From contig JAJDBK010000068.1 in assembly GCA_029261405.1 (NCBI GenBank), positions 1 to 64,000 on the forward strand: 64,000 nt of DNA, in the 5' to 3' direction. A model generated the notes under the pieces. It was not told where the DNA came from, ran no database searches, and saw nothing but the letters and a program-made list of their open reading frames with translations. The position numbers and the translations under genes were made by a program. The stretch is from Nitrospinaceae bacterium. GTDB lineage: Bacteria; Nitrospinota_A; UBA7883; JAJDBK01. Positions 1-10,080 of the stretch are shown here, in pieces. Within the stretch, counting starts at the first letter, position 1. Each line of letters opens with the position of its first letter.

Positions 1-298
1 CCGGTAGCTTGAATCCGTTTCCAAACGGTCCGGTAATGTCGATGCTATCTCCCGCATTAAGGCGGGATAACGCCTTGCTGACAAGCCCGACAACCTGCAC
101 GAGCAGACCGAAACTTTTTCCGTCGAGAGAAAAATCGGCGATGCTAAAGGGTCTTCGAAGAAAAGGGTCACTCCCGTTCCCGGCCCTGACCATGACGAAC
201 ATACCGGGAGTGATCGGCCCCAAACCGGTGTCGGCCGTAAGAGCGAGATGGAAAAATCCCGGAGCCAGAGGTGTGTTGCGCGTTACATGGCAAAGCAT
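1..298 (-). CDS. pyrK: Dihydroorotate dehydrogenase electron-transfer subunit, 3' end cut by window
   Basis: PyrK is the FAD and [2Fe-2S] subunit that passes electrons from dihydroorotate dehydrogenase (PyrD type 1B) to NAD+. Only the N-terminal 99 codons are inside the window. The visible part has the ferredoxin-reductase-type FAD domain: PGMFVMVR at about residue 33, then the FAD-binding RRPFSI motif, and ITGPFGNGF, which begins the nucleotide-binding turn. The ATG at 298 is the first possible start, because an in-frame stop lies three codons upstream. An AAGG about 10 bases upstream, inside the end of the preceding gene, serves as ribosome binding site. It starts 2 bases after the transglutaminase-like gene, as the seventh gene of the pyr operon. 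pyrD would be expected just beyond the edge. The FAD motif and operon context make the assignment firm despite truncation. Confidence 0.88.
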   Translation of the reverse strand, partial: MLCHVTRNTPLAPGFFHLALTADTGLGPITPGMFVMVRAGNGSDPFLRRPFSIADFSLDGKSFGLLVQVVGLVSKALSRLNAGDSIDITGPFGNGFKLP

Positions 299-300
299 GT

Positions 301-1758
301 TTAATTAACCTTAAGGCTTATACGCCCAATATATTTTACAAGTTTCAGGCTGTTTCCTATTCCCCCCTCAATCAACTTGATATGGGTGACATCCGCCACA
401 TCCTGCCCAAGGGTCGGGTCGATAGCGATCCACTCCCCCACATGTATTTCGGGCCAGGCGTGATATAAAAATCCTTTCTGGATTCGGCTGTAGACGAGGC
501 CGGACGCGATCCTCGTCGGGATGCCAACGCTCCGCGCCATGGCGGTGAAAAGATTGGTGTGGGCCTGGCACTCCCCCTCTTTTGCCTTCAGCACATCGAC
601 CGCCGTGAAAGAATCGACCAGTTTTTTGTCAAGATTTTCAAATACCCAGAAATTGAGTCTCTGCGCCGCATTCCAGGTCTCTTTCTCCTTGCCTACTATT
701 TTCAGCGCAGTGTAACGTATTAATCCATGGTCCGACTGCGCTTCCGGTGTCGATTCAAGGTATTGTCCGAAACCCTTTCCAGCTTTTGCCAGGGGGATAC
801 TCCTCTTCGGCCTGATCTTCGTTATCGTAACCGGAAGGCTCATCACCCGCTCACCACCGCTGTTGCTGGACCATGATGGAGACCCGGCGCTCTGCCTGTT
901 GTCCCGGGGAATATCCTTGGGGCTTTTAAGTCCACCTATGAGAAACTTCATAGTTTTAGCGTTATCTGGATCGTGGACCGGTTTATCCGGTTTTACGAGG
1001 CTGAAAGTTATAAGGCTCGAAACCGAAACCGAAGTTTCAGGGAAGGTAAGGGCCTGCTTTTCGGTGCTTTTCCGGGTGGTGACACCTAACATATTGTCCT
1101 TCTCACGAACCGAAATCCCGTTTTCAGTAACGAGCATCGATGTTGAAAAACCGTGCATGCTGGTCTGGATATGGGAAACGGCTGTTTTCACGCCATCCAC
1201 CATAATCTCATCTGAACCGAGGAAAGTGACGGTGAGACTATCGACTGCCCGTAGCGATGCCAGAAATACCGGGAAGGTCTTTTTATAACCCTCCTTGAAC
1301 CGATCCGCATTCTGGAAAACGAAAGTTTCGATAAACCCGGTCCCGTCCGGAATCTTTTTAACCACCCGCTGTGAGCCGCCCGCTCCCGAAATCTCAAGCT
1401 CTATCCTGCCTGGAAACAGTTTGCCGAAAGTGGTCATCCGCTGGGCGCCGATCTTCTGCACGTTAATAAACGAAGTGACGTTGCGTTGTTTGTCGAGCAG
1501 AAAAGTCTGGAAGAATGAGAGGTCCTGTTTGGTATCCATGACCGACATCCGCATCATGGCCCGACCGGTTATCTTATATCCCTCCGGCCCCGATTCGATC
1601 TTCTGGAACGAAAAGCCGATCTTTTTATTGGAGAAGAGAACTTCGCTCCACGACTCGGAGATAACCGTATCGTAAACAGGTTCTTCTGCGGCTATGGCGC
1701 CATTTGCGAAGGTGAGAGCAAATACCAGGGTGAATAACAAAAACCTGTTGATGGTCAT
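301..1758 (-). CDS. Secreted transglutaminase-like (cysteine protease fold) protein
   Basis: The 485-residue protein begins with a clear signal peptide (about residues 1-23, ending in AIA-AEE), so it should act in the periplasm or be anchored outside. The C-terminal 100 residues are a transglutaminase core with the expected triad in order: Cys397 (KEGECQAHT), His433 (FLYHAWPE) and Asp447 (AIDPTLGQD). The N-terminal 300 residues are beta-rich and I do not recognise them. The start codon overlaps the carB stop by four bases (ATGA), so it is translationally coupled to carB and followed 2 bases later by pyrK. Such domains act as peptidases or amide-bond enzymes; the substrate here is unknown. Finding it inside a pyrimidine biosynthesis operon is unusual. 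The domain call is firm; the function is open. Confidence 0.85.
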   Translation of the reverse strand: MTINRFLLFTLVFALTFANGAIAAEEPVYDTVISESWSEVLFSNKKIGFSFQKIESGPEGYKITGRAMMRMSVMDTKQDLSFFQTFLLDKQRNVTSFINVQKIGAQRMTTFGKLFPGRIELEISGAGGSQRVVKKIPDGTGFIETFVFQNADRFKEGYKKTFPVFLASLRAVDSLTVTFLGSDEIMVDGVKTAVSHIQTSMHGFSTSMLVTENGISVREKDNMLGVTTRKSTEKQALTFPETSVSVSSLITFSLVKPDKPVHDPDNAKTMKFLIGGLKSPKDIPRDNRQSAGSPSWSSNSGGERVMSLPVTITKIRPKRSIPLAKAGKGFGQYLESTPEAQSDHGLIRYTALKIVGKEKETWNAAQRLNFWVFENLDKKLVDSFTAVDVLKAKEGECQAHTNLFTAMARSVGIPTRIASGLVYSRIQKGFLYHAWPEIHVGEWIAIDPTLGQDVADVTHIKLIEGGIGNSLKLVKYIGRISLKVN

Positions 1759-4700
1759 TTGGTTTCCGGGAAATATTCTTGTAACGAGCGGACCTCAAGC
1801 TCGTTGTTAACCCGTTCTTCGATGGCGGTAACGGTAGCTGACGCGCCTTGAATAGTGGTCTGGTATGCGACGTTAAGGTTTAACGCCGTTCTTCTGATGG
1901 TGTACGAATCTTCAATCGATCTTTTTATGGAAGTTGTGTTGATTACCAGCGTGACGTGGCCTTCTTCGATACTATCGACACAGGTGGGGCTTCCTTCACC
2001 AACCTTATGCACCTTTTCTACAGGCAGACCGGCTTTCTTAAGCTCTCTGGCGGTGCCACTGGTGGCGATCAGGGAGAAACCGAGCTTTACCAGACGAGTG
2101 GATATCTCCACCGCCTGCTCCTTGTCTCCATCCGCAACCGAGATGAAAGCTACGCCGTCCGTGGGCGGATAAAACCCCGCCGCCATGGAAGCTTTGTGGA
2201 ACGCTTTTCCAAACGTTGTGTCTATTCCCATAACTTCGCCGGTCGATTTCATTTCAGGACCGAGGATCGTATCGACGTTCGGAAATTTTATAAAGGGGAA
2301 GACCGACTCCTTAACCGATATATGCTTTGGAATGATCTCCTGCGTAAACCCGAGTTCGGTAAGTTTCTTGCCCGCCATAACCCTGGCGGCCACCTGCGCC
2401 AACGGTACGCCGATGGCTTTTGCTACAAAAGGAACAGTGCGCGACGCTCGCGGGTTAACCTCCAGTATGTAGATCGCGCCATCCTGGATGGCGAACTGGA
2501 TATTTATAAGTCCAACAGTCTCAAGCTCGATAGCCATCGCTTTTGTCTGACGTTTCACCTCTTCGATCAGTTCGGGGCTGACACTTCTCGGCGGCAAGGA
2601 GCAGGCCGAATCACCCGAGTGCACACCCGCCTTTTCGATATGCTCCATCACGGCGCCTATGACAACCATTTCACCATCCGATACAGCGTCCACGTCAAGC
2701 TCGATAGCGTCATTTAAAAAACGGTCGATAAGAACAGGATGATCCGGGGACGCTTTTACAGCGTGGGTCATGTAATAAGCGAGTTCATCATCATCGTAGA
2801 CGATCTCCATCGCCCGTCCGCCCAGAACATATGAAGGTCGAACCACTACCGGATATCCAATTCTACCCGCAATGACCAGCGCTTCCTCTTCGCAGGTCAC
2901 TGTGCCGTTCGGCGGTTGTTTGAGGCCGAGTTTTTCGATCATCTGTTTAAAACTTTCACGATCCTCAGCCCGGTCTATCGCTTCAGGTTTGGTGCCGAAT
3001 ATCGGAGCGCCAGCTTTTTGTAACGATTTTGCGAGATTAAGCGGAGTCTGACCGCCGAACTGGACTATTACCCCGGTCGGTTTCTCTTTTTCGATGATCG
3101 ACATTACATCCTCGAAAGTGAGCGGTTCAAAATAGAGCCGGTCGGATGTGTCGTAATCGGTGGAGACGGTTTCTGGATTGCAGTTGACCATGATGGTCTC
3201 GAAGTTGTCTTTCTTAAGCCCCTTGGCGGCGTGAACACAACAGTAGTCAAACTCAATGCCCTGACCAATCCTGTTGGGGCCACCCCCCAGAATCATAACT
3301 TTTTTACGATCAGTCGGCGCCGCTTCACACTCCTCTTCGTAAGTAGAATAGAGATAAGGGGTAAACGCCTCAAACTCCCCGGCGCATGTATCGACCATCT
3401 TGTACACAGGGATTACCCCTTTGCTCAAGCGAAGTTCCCGAATTTTCTCCTCAGGAGTCCGGGTAAGGTCGGCTAAGCGCCTGTCGGCGAATCCAAGCTC
3501 CTTTAACTCCCGCAGATACTCTTCGTCATCCAGTTTTTCGCGGGTGACAGATTTCTCGGCGTCTATAATCGCTTTAATATTTTCGAGAAACCAGGGGTCT
3601 ATCTTCGACAGGTCAAATACCTTCGTAACACTCCACCCCCGTCGCAACGCCTCCCCCACATACCAAAGCCTGTCCGAAGATGGATTTACAAGTTTGCTCT
3701 CGATCTTCGAGTCGGCCGCCTCTGTCCTCTCCTCGAACCCGAAAGAGCCGACTTCCAGCGACCTGATAGCCTTTTGGAGCGCTTCGGTAAAAGTACGGCC
3801 AATGCTCATCACCTCCCCGACAGATTTCATCTGGGTGTTTAAAATCTTGTCAGCTTTCGGGAATTTCTCGAAGGCGAACCGGGGAATTTTCGTGACAACG
3901 TAATCTATTGATGGCTCAAACGACGCCGGAGTGACTTTTGTTATATCGTTTTTTATCTCGTCGAGCGTAAAACCGACGGCAAGTTTGGCGGCTATCTTGG
4001 CTATGGGAAAACCGGTCGCTTTGGAGGCTAACGCGGATGATCTCGAAACCCTCGGATTCATCTCGATAATCACAAGCTCCCCGTTTTCGGGATTGAGGCC
4101 GAACTGGATATTCGATCCGCCGGTATCGACACCGATCTCCCGAATAATAGCCAGGGCCGCGTCCCGCATGATCTGGTATTCCTTGTCGGTAAGCGTCTGG
4201 GCCGGGGCGACGGTGATCGAGTCGCCCGTATGTACACCCATCGGATCGAAATTTTCTATGGAGCAGATGATGACAACGTTATCGTTAAGGTCGCGCATCA
4301 CCTCAAGCTCGAACTCTTTCCATCCTGCGATAGACTGTTCGATCAGAATCTGGGAGACGGGACTTGCGGCAAGCCCCCTTCGGCATACTTCTTCATATTG
4401 ACGGGCAGTCTCGGCGGACGCGCCGCCTGTACCACCAAGGGTAAACGCTGGACGCACGATAGCAGGAAGCCCCACAGTATCGAAAGCGGCCATCGCCTCT
4501 CCCATATTGGTGGCAAGGCGTGATATCGGTACTTTGAGGCCGATTTTGAGCATCGCCTTTTTGAAAAGGTCACGATCCTCCGCTTTTCTGATAGCGTCGA
4601 GCTTCGCGCCGATAAGCTCCACACCATGTTTTTCCAGAACACCAAGCTCCGCAAGGGCCACCGCAACGTTAAGCGCAGTCTGCCCCCCCACCGTCGGTAA

Positions 4701-4958
4701 TATTGCGTCTGGTTTTTCCCGTTCGATAACTTTTTCAGCGGCTTCCGGGGTCACAGGTTCTATATAAGTTCGGTGAGCCATCTCAGGATCGGTCATGATG
4801 GTGGCCGGATTCGAGTTGATAAGGCAGACTTCGTATCCCTCCTCCATAAGGGCCTTGCACGCCTGCGCCCCGGAGTAGTCGAATTCACACGCCTGCCCGA
4901 TTACAATCGGCCCGGCGCCGATAATCATGATCTTCTTAATATCTGTCCGTTTAGGCAT
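1755..4958 (-). CDS. carB: Carbamoyl-phosphate synthase large subunit
   Basis: CarB makes carbamoyl phosphate from bicarbonate, ammonia supplied by CarA, and two ATP, for pyrimidine and arginine synthesis in the cytoplasm. At 1067 residues it has the usual full length. It shows the internal duplication of two ATP-grasp halves, each opened by a preATP-grasp loop ([19 protein letters not shown] near residue 13 and [16 protein letters not shown] near 560). A C-terminal MGS-like allosteric domain contains ATSGTA near residue 985. Metal and ATP-site signatures such as [18 protein letters not shown] and [12 protein letters not shown] are intact. It lies 3 bases after carA and overlaps the next gene by 4 bases, consistent with one polycistronic message. 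Nothing appears broken. Very high confidence. Confidence 0.98.
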   Translation of the reverse strand: MPKRTDIKKIMIIGAGPIVIGQACEFDYSGAQACKALMEEGYEVCLINSNPATIMTDPEMAHRTYIEPVTPEAAEKVIEREKPDAILPTVGGQTALNVAVALAELGVLEKHGVELIGAKLDAIRKAEDRDLFKKAMLKIGLKVPISRLATNMGEAMAAFDTVGLPAIVRPAFTLGGTGGASAETARQYEEVCRRGLAASPVSQILIEQSIAGWKEFELEVMRDLNDNVVIICSIENFDPMGVHTGDSITVAPAQTLTDKEYQIMRDAALAIIREIGVDTGGSNIQFGLNPENGELVIIEMNPRVSRSSALASKATGFPIAKIAAKLAVGFTLDEIKNDITKVTPASFEPSIDYVVTKIPRFAFEKFPKADKILNTQMKSVGEVMSIGRTFTEALQKAIRSLEVGSFGFEERTEAADSKIESKLVNPSSDRLWYVGEALRRGWSVTKVFDLSKIDPWFLENIKAIIDAEKSVTREKLDDEEYLRELKELGFADRRLADLTRTPEEKIRELRLSKGVIPVYKMVDTCAGEFEAFTPYLYSTYEEECEAAPTDRKKVMILGGGPNRIGQGIEFDYCCVHAAKGLKKDNFETIMVNCNPETVSTDYDTSDRLYFEPLTFEDVMSIIEKEKPTGVIVQFGGQTPLNLAKSLQKAGAPIFGTKPEAIDRAEDRESFKQMIEKLGLKQPPNGTVTCEEEALVIAGRIGYPVVVRPSYVLGGRAMEIVYDDDELAYYMTHAVKASPDHPVLIDRFLNDAIELDVDAVSDGEMVVIGAVMEHIEKAGVHSGDSACSLPPRSVSPELIEEVKRQTKAMAIELETVGLINIQFAIQDGAIYILEVNPRASRTVPFVAKAIGVPLAQVAARVMAGKKLTELGFTQEIIPKHISVKESVFPFIKFPNVDTILGPEMKSTGEVMGIDTTFGKAFHKASMAAGFYPPTDGVAFISVADGDKEQAVEISTRLVKLGFSLIATSGTARELKKAGLPVEKVHKVGEGSPTCVDSIEEGHVTLVINTTSIKRSIEDSYTIRRTALNLNVAYQTTIQGASATVTAIEERVNNELEVRSLQEYFPETK

Positions 4959-4961
4959 CTG

Positions 4962-6080
4962 TCAGGCTTCTCCCATCATAGCGACGAAGCGCCCGAAAAG
5001 GTGGTTTGCGTCGTTCGGCCCGGGAGCGGCCTCAGGATGGTACTGGACCGAGAAGAAGTTTTTGGACTCAGACCTGATCCCCTCAATTGTATTGTCGTTC
5101 AAGTTTTTATGGGTTATCTCAACATCGTCGGGAAGGCTATCCTCCCGGACGGCGTAGTTATGGTTTTGCGAAGTAATCTCGATCTTTCTGGTGGCAAGGT
5201 CGATGACAGGCTGGTTGCCGCCGTGATGGCCAAACTTCAGCTTGTACGATTCACCACCCAAAGCGATGCAAAGGATCTGGTGGCCGAGACAAATGCCAAA
5301 AATCGGCAGTTTACCGATAAGACCTTTGACCGTAACAGCCACACCCGGAACCGCCGACGGATCGCCGGGACCGTTGCTTATGAATAGACCATCCGGGTTA
5401 AGCGCCAGAATCTCTTCAGCCGTCGTTTGCGCGGGTACAACTGTGACATCGACGTTCGAGCTTTTAAGGTTGCGAAGGATATTAAGTTTGACGCCAAGAT
5501 CGATAGCGACGACCTTATACTTACCATGATCGATCGCAGAATAACCGTTTGTTAAATCCCAGGTCCCTTCGTTCCAGTCAAAACTCTTTTCGCAGGTGAC
5601 TTGCGATACCAGATCGCGCCCTTCGGTCCCGGCAAGTTTGCTGGCCCGTTCCTTCAACTCACCTATATCAGCGCCGCCATCGGAAGAGATGATTCCGGGC
5701 ATGGAACCAGACTCCCTGATTCTTCTTGTCAAAGCCCGTGTGTCGATACCTTGTATACCGACGATGTTATGTTTCCTGAGGTAATCGCCAAGAGACATGG
5801 TGGAGCGCCAGTTGCAAGGTATCCTGCTCTCTTCCTTGATGATAAAACCTTTAGAGGCTATCGCTCTCGATTCCACATCCTCTTCGTTAACACCGTAGTT
5901 GCCGATAAGCGGATAAGTCATGGTCACCATCTGTCCTGCGTAAGACGGGTCGGTCAGGATCTCCTGATAACCTGTAAGCGAGGTATTAAAAACCACCTCT
6001 CCCTCCGACTCGCCGATGGCGCCGAGAGGTTTACCACGGAATACCTTGCCATCTTTTAATACGAGATACGCTCTTGTCAT
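4962..6080 (-). CDS. carA: Carbamoyl-phosphate synthase small (glutaminase) subunit
   Basis: CarA hydrolyses glutamine and channels ammonia to CarB. The 372-residue protein has the N-terminal CPSase small-subunit domain ([17 protein letters not shown], then [20 protein letters not shown]) and a C-terminal class I glutamine amidotransferase domain. The catalytic triad is visible: Cys264 in FGICLGHQ, and His348 and Glu350 in QYHPEA. It starts at ATG 6080, three bases after the pyrC stop, and is followed 3 bases later by carB. The carAB pair therefore sits inside the pyr operon, where PyrR could control it together with the pathway-specific genes. Length and motifs are standard. Confidence 0.98.
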   Translation of the reverse strand: MTRAYLVLKDGKVFRGKPLGAIGESEGEVVFNTSLTGYQEILTDPSYAGQMVTMTYPLIGNYGVNEEDVESRAIASKGFIIKEESRIPCNWRSTMSLGDYLRKHNIVGIQGIDTRALTRRIRESGSMPGIISSDGGADIGELKERASKLAGTEGRDLVSQVTCEKSFDWNEGTWDLTNGYSAIDHGKYKVVAIDLGVKLNILRNLKSSNVDVTVVPAQTTAEEILALNPDGLFISNGPGDPSAVPGVAVTVKGLIGKLPIFGICLGHQILCIALGGESYKLKFGHHGGNQPVIDLATRKIEITSQNHNYAVREDSLPDDVEITHKNLNDNTIEGIRSESKNFFSVQYHPEAAPGPNDANHLFGRFVAMMGEA

Positions 6081-6083
6081 TCC

Positions 6084-7358
6084 TCAACACTCATAAACAA
6101 TCTTTCCTTTGACTATGGTCATGACCGCTCTCCCTTTGACACGCCATCCGGCGAACGGGGTATTACGCCCTTTGCTTGCAAAATTTTCGGGATCGACCGT
6201 CCATTCGGAGTTGGGGTCGATGATCGTAACGTCCGCCACAGCTCCTTCAGATAACGTTCCCCGGTCGATTCCGATGATACCCGCTGGCGCACAAGTCATG
6301 GTTTCGATAAGTTTCTCTTCACTCATAACACCCTCCCGCGCCAGGGCGAGACTCAGCGGAACCGCAGTTTCAAGGCCGGAAATACCGAAGGCCGCAAGCT
6401 CAAACTCAAGCTCTTTTTCGTTTACCGCATGGGGGGCGTGATCGGTGGCGATACAGTCGATGGTACCATCGGCCAATCCTTCCCTGATTGCCGCTACGTC
6501 TTCGTCTGTGCGCAAGGGAGGCGCCACTTTCGCCATAGTATTGAAGTTATCACACGTTTCGTCGGTGATACTGAAATGGTGAGGCGCCGCTTCGGCTGTG
6601 ATCCTTACGCCACGCTCTTTCGCCTCCCGGATAGCCCGGACGGCGCCTTTGCTCGATACATGCGCGATATGGATATGAACATCAAGGTATCCGGCCAGAA
6701 CCGCGTCCCGCGATACAATGACCTCCTCCGACGCTGTCGGATTGCCGGGCAGACCAAGTTTCAGAGAGGTAAACCCCTCGTTCATCACTGTTCCAAGGCT
6801 CAAGCCGGGATCTTCAGCGTGTTCTATAATCGGCAGGCCGAACATGCCCGCATACTCCATCGCGGAGCGCATGACAGACAGGGCGCCAACACATTTTCCG
6901 TCATCAGATAGAGCCACGATCCCCGCCTCTTTCATATCCCCGATGTCAGCAAGCTGTTTTCCGTTCAACCCTTTTGTAACAGCGCCGATGACGTATATGT
7001 TCGCCACAGCTTCTCTTTTTGCGGTCTCGATAATCAGTCTGGTCACCTCGGCGTTATCGTTAACAGGGTTGGTGTTGGCCATACATGCGATCGACGTGAA
7101 ACCGCCAGCCACCGCCGCCATTGAACCTGTGGCGATGGTCTCTTTATATTCGTATCCCGGTTCCCTTAAATGGGTGTGTATATCTATAAGACCGGGCGTG
7201 ACCCATTTTCCGGTTGCGTCGATAACAGTGGCGGTCTCCGATTTCATATCCTCGGCAACCTGGACAACAAGACCATCGATCAGCAGAAGATCAAAAATCC
7301 CGTTTATCCCGTTGGACGGATCGATTACCCGCCCCCCCTTGATAAGAAGTTCGCTCAT
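6084..7358 (-). CDS. pyrC: Dihydroorotase
   Basis: Dihydroorotase cyclises carbamoyl-aspartate to dihydroorotate. From the chosen start the protein has 424 residues, typical for the long PyrC type found in Bacillus and many other bacteria rather than the 350-residue E. coli type. The amidohydrolase metal motif HTHLREPG lies near residue 62, further metal-ligand histidines fall in EHAED and HIAHVSS, and the DHAPH motif sits near residue 308. The reading frame stays open upstream into pyrB, but the family's usual beginning (MSELLIKGGRVIDP) and the TGATG junction, where the pyrB stop shares one base with this ATG at 7358, fix the start. It lies between pyrB and carA in the pyr operon. Confidence 0.96.
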   Translation of the reverse strand: MSELLIKGGRVIDPSNGINGIFDLLLIDGLVVQVAEDMKSETATVIDATGKWVTPGLIDIHTHLREPGYEYKETIATGSMAAVAGGFTSIACMANTNPVNDNAEVTRLIIETAKREAVANIYVIGAVTKGLNGKQLADIGDMKEAGIVALSDDGKCVGALSVMRSAMEYAGMFGLPIIEHAEDPGLSLGTVMNEGFTSLKLGLPGNPTASEEVIVSRDAVLAGYLDVHIHIAHVSSKGAVRAIREAKERGVRITAEAAPHHFSITDETCDNFNTMAKVAPPLRTDEDVAAIREGLADGTIDCIATDHAPHAVNEKELEFELAAFGISGLETAVPLSLALAREGVMSEEKLIETMTCAPAGIIGIDRGTLSEGAVADVTIIDPNSEWTVDPENFASKGRNTPFAGWRVKGRAVMTIVKGKIVYEC

Positions 7359-8302
7359 CAGTTTTGCCGGACCCCGCCGGTCATCAGGTAGAGAATCGCC
7401 ATCCTCACCGCGACACCATTGGTTACCTGCTCCAAAATAGACGACCATGGACCGTCCGCCACTTCGGGTGAGATTTCAACTCCACGGTTGATCGGGCCGG
7501 GATGTAATAACAGAACATCTTTTCGCGCCTTCTCCATCACCTTCAGGTTTAAGCCGAAGTGTTTTGAGTATTCGCGGAGCGAAGGAAATTTGGCCTGACC
7601 GATCCGCTCCCGCTGAATTCGCAAAGTCATAATCACATCCGCATCTTTTACAGCCGTTTCACGACAGGTCGTAACCTGGTCCGCAAACTTCTCGATCTTT
7701 CTGGGTAGCAGGGTCGCCGGGCCGCATACAGTGACATTACAGCCGACGGTTTTCATGGCTGTAAGATTAGACCTTGCAACCCTTGAATTTAAAATATCCC
7801 CGATTATTGAAATATTCAGGCCGGAGAGTTTTCCTTTGGTTTCTTTGATTGTCATCAGATCGAGCAAGGATTGTGTCGGATGTTCGTTTCTTCCGTCACC
7901 TGCGCTTACAATCGGACAGTCGATCCAGCCTGCAACCTGTAGTGGCACACCAGAATGAGCTGATCTTATGACCAGCAGGTCAGGTTTCATAGCTTCAAGG
8001 TTCTCCATCATATCTTTTATGGATTCCCCTTTGGTGAGCGAAGAGCCGGAACCACTTATATTTATTACGTCTGCGGACAACCGCTTGCCTGATATTTCAA
8101 AGCTTGTACGAGTTCTGGTGGAGGGTTCCATGAAACAATTTATTACAGTTCTACCCCGTAGTGTAGGCGCTTTTTTAACCTCTCGCTCCGAAATACCTTT
8201 CATGGCTTTCGCTGTATCAAGAATAAGATCGATATCGGCGACAGATAGTTCAGACATTGAAACGATTCGTTTTGCTGAAAGATTATGCCCGGAAAGGTCC
8301 AT
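7358..8302 (-). CDS. pyrB: Aspartate carbamoyltransferase catalytic subunit
   Basis: PyrB condenses carbamoyl phosphate with aspartate, the committed step of pyrimidine synthesis. The 314-residue protein carries the carbamoyl-phosphate loop PSTRTRTSFE at about residues 56-65, GDGRNEHPTQSLLD in the middle and HPGPINRGVEI near the C-terminus that closes the aspartate domain. No regulatory subunit gene (pyrI) occurs in the window, which fits an organism that uses PyrR for control. It begins 2 bases after pyrR and overlaps pyrC by one base. Length and motifs match the family. Confidence 0.97.
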   Translation of the reverse strand: MDLSGHNLSAKRIVSMSELSVADIDLILDTAKAMKGISEREVKKAPTLRGRTVINCFMEPSTRTRTSFEISGKRLSADVINISGSGSSLTKGESIKDMMENLEAMKPDLLVIRSAHSGVPLQVAGWIDCPIVSAGDGRNEHPTQSLLDLMTIKETKGKLSGLNISIIGDILNSRVARSNLTAMKTVGCNVTVCGPATLLPRKIEKFADQVTTCRETAVKDADVIMTLRIQRERIGQAKFPSLREYSKHFGLNLKVMEKARKDVLLLHPGPINRGVEISPEVADGPWSSILEQVTNGVAVRMAILYLMTGGVRQN

Positions 8303-8304
8303 TT

Positions 8305-8904
8305 TTACGCCTCCCCTTCTGCCGGTTGCTCACCCAGGCCACTTAAGACCATCTCTGTGCCGTCCGACTCCTGAAACCGGACCCGAATTTTTTCCACATA
8401 CTGGGTCGGCACGTTCTTTCCACAGTAGTCGGGCCGAATCGGCAGTTCCCTGTGACCTCTGTCGATGAGGACCGCAAGCTGAATAGATTTTGGTCGGCCA
8501 AGATCGAAGATATTGCGAATGGCGGCGTTAACGGTTCGCCCTGTGAAAAGCACATCATCGACCAGAAGGATCGTTTTACTCTCGAGCGCAAATGGGATGT
8601 CGGTATCCTTGACCTCGGTTACGGGTCCTTTCCGGTGGTAATCGTCCCTGTAGAGGGATGTGTCCACGGAGCCTGTGGGGATGTCGATATCGGCGATTTT
8701 TTTCAGTTCGGCGGAAATCCTGTTGGCGAGGACAGCTCCCCTTGTAATGACTCCGATGATGGCGAGGTTTTCGAGATCGCGGTTTCTTTCGACCACCTCA
8801 TGGGAGATACGGGTGATGATCTGGCTTATTTTTGTGGCGGTGAGGATGACGGGAGTCGCGGAATCTACTCCTTGCGGATCGCCTGTCAGATCGGAACTGG
8901 CCAA
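8305..8904 (-). CDS. pyrR: PyrR bifunctional regulator / uracil phosphoribosyltransferase
   Basis: PyrR proteins bind pyr mRNA in a UMP-dependent way to attenuate the operon, and many also make UMP from uracil and PRPP. The type I phosphoribosyltransferase PRPP loop is visible as ILLVDDVLFTGRTVNAA, preceded by family blocks such as ISHEVVERN, GVITRGAVLA and DTSLYRDD. The frame is open to 9009, but the best start is TTG at 8904. It has an AAGGAG six bases upstream and gives 199 residues, close to the usual 180; a longer start would add an uncharacteristic arginine-rich leader. A strong hairpin lies just upstream (8928-8955). It is the first gene of the operon. Function firm, start fairly firm. 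Confidence 0.93.
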   Translation of the reverse strand: MASSDLTGDPQGVDSATPVILTATKISQIITRISHEVVERNRDLENLAIIGVITRGAVLANRISAELKKIADIDIPTGSVDTSLYRDDYHRKGPVTEVKDTDIPFALESKTILLVDDVLFTGRTVNAAIRNIFDLGRPKSIQLAVLIDRGHRELPIRPDYCGKNVPTQYVEKIRVRFQESDGTEMVLSGLGEQPAEGEA

Positions 8905-8927
8905 AAAACACTCCTTGCGCAGTGAGC

Positions 8928-8955
8928 GCGATTGACCGTTCAAGCGGTTAATCGC
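8928..8955 (-). promoter_or_regulatory. Hairpin in the pyrR leader
   Basis: Read on the minus strand, GCGATT-A-ACCG pairs with CGGT-C-AATCGC around the six-base loop CTTGAA. That gives ten base pairs with one A-C mismatch. It ends about 18 bases before the pyrR ribosome binding site (AAGGAG). A PyrR-responsive leader is expected here, but I do not find the conserved PyrR-binding-loop consensus or a U-run. Transcription attenuation, translational control or chance all remain possible. Structure seen; role inferred. Confidence 0.4.
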
Positions 8956-9041
8956 GGTTTTTGAGCCGGGATTGTTAACCACAAAGAGCGACGATCTTTC
9001 TAGCCTCACAGAGCTAAATTAAAGATATTGCCGGACAATGT

Positions 9042-9075
9042 AATGTATCAATTTAGACGGCGCCTTGGCAAGCGC
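9042..9075. repeat. 34-bp element shared with the IS481-like remnant
   Basis: This stretch matches 12767-12800 at 28 of 34 positions. The first 14 bases (AATGTATCAATTTA) and the last seven (CAAGCGC) are identical. At the second site it abuts a truncated IS481-like transposase. The simplest reading is a solitary end of a related insertion sequence left between pyrR and the TauE/SafE gene. No transposase coding sequence accompanies this copy. Confidence 0.5.
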
Positions 9076-9147
9076 TCTCGCGTTTTGGGATTGCATCTAT
9101 TTTGTGAATGTCCGCTTCGTCTGGCCGAAGCGCGCCATGTCAGGCTC

Positions 9148-9858
9148 CTACACAGCTAACAACACTCCGGCAATCAGGATCATTGCATAGACAATCTTTT
9201 TAAAAAGCGCCTGATCGAGCGAGTGATAATATCTCGCGCCGATATATGAGCCGACCGCCACAAACGGAGCGCAGATGGCAAAATAGCCAATAACCTCATG
9301 GGTGATAACACCAGTGCAGGCAAACGCAATGTTCATCACCAGACTGTTAAGCAAAAAGTATGAGGTGAGAACGCCCTTGAACCGCAAACCTTCAAAACCT
9401 TTCACCGCTAGATAAACAATCACCGGCGGTCCACCTGTGCTGAATGCGCCGGAGAGCAGACCGGAGAGAAAACCAACCGCGTAAGAAAACCTCTCTGGCA
9501 GGTTTAGTCTGATCTCGTTTTTAAACATGGAGTAGAACGAAAAGATAATAAGGAAAATCCCGAGCGCCAGCTTTAACAGCCAGTCGTCACCGTATTTTAA
9601 AAACCATATGCCGAAAGGAATGCCGATGATCGACGAGATGAATATCGGAATAGCGTATTTAAAATCAAGATCGTCTCTTAGCTGGTAAGCCACAATCGCA
9701 AGTAATACAAACCCGCACATCGCCGCCATAGGTATCGCAGTCTTTATGGAGATGACAAAAGCCAGGACCGGGATAGCGATCATGCCAAACCCGAAACCGG
9801 ATAATCCCTGAATGAACCCGGCGATAAAAGTGACGGTTGCGATGGCGATGTATGTCAT
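9148..9858 (-). CDS. TauE/SafE-family membrane permease
   Basis: This 236-residue, very hydrophobic protein belongs to the TauE/SafE (DUF81) family of putative anion exporters, whose studied members move sulfite, sulfoacetate or related organosulfur anions. About seven or eight membrane spans can be drawn. The two family half-repeat signatures are visible: GFIQGLSGFGFGMIAIP near residue 14 and GFLSGLLSGAFSTGGPPVIVY near residue 128. It lies alone between the pyr operon and the YcjF/YcjX pair, with 222 bases before it that could hold its promoter. Downstream, CGCTTCG...CGAAGCG (about 9113-9132) could form a hairpin but has no U-run. The family call is firm; the substrate is unknown. Confidence 0.88.
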   Translation of the reverse strand: MTYIAIATVTFIAGFIQGLSGFGFGMIAIPVLAFVISIKTAIPMAAMCGFVLLAIVAYQLRDDLDFKYAIPIFISSIIGIPFGIWFLKYGDDWLLKLALGIFLIIFSFYSMFKNEIRLNLPERFSYAVGFLSGLLSGAFSTGGPPVIVYLAVKGFEGLRFKGVLTSYFLLNSLVMNIAFACTGVITHEVIGYFAICAPFVAVGSYIGARYYHSLDQALFKKIVYAMILIAGVLLAV

Positions 9859-10080
9859 GGGGCGATTATATCCGATAGCTCAGAACAAACCGTATCATCA
9901 GGTGGTTATATCTTTACCCTATAACATGACGAGGTTATTGTGTCGGAATAAAAAATTTCGGAACAATATTCAACCTGGGGATAAGGTGTGGATGTAAATT
10001 CAATTACAGTAGGCGTTAATTGTGCGTTACACGCTGTAGCTTAAACTATAACACCGCAATAATGTTTCCCTGAACGGCGC

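Noticed and set aside
9-308. 99-codon plus-strand frame at the window start
   Set aside because: The minus strand of the same bases encodes an unmistakable PyrK N-terminus.
1956-2717. 253-codon plus-strand frame
   Set aside because: It lies wholly antisense to the conserved carB and has no recognisable domain.
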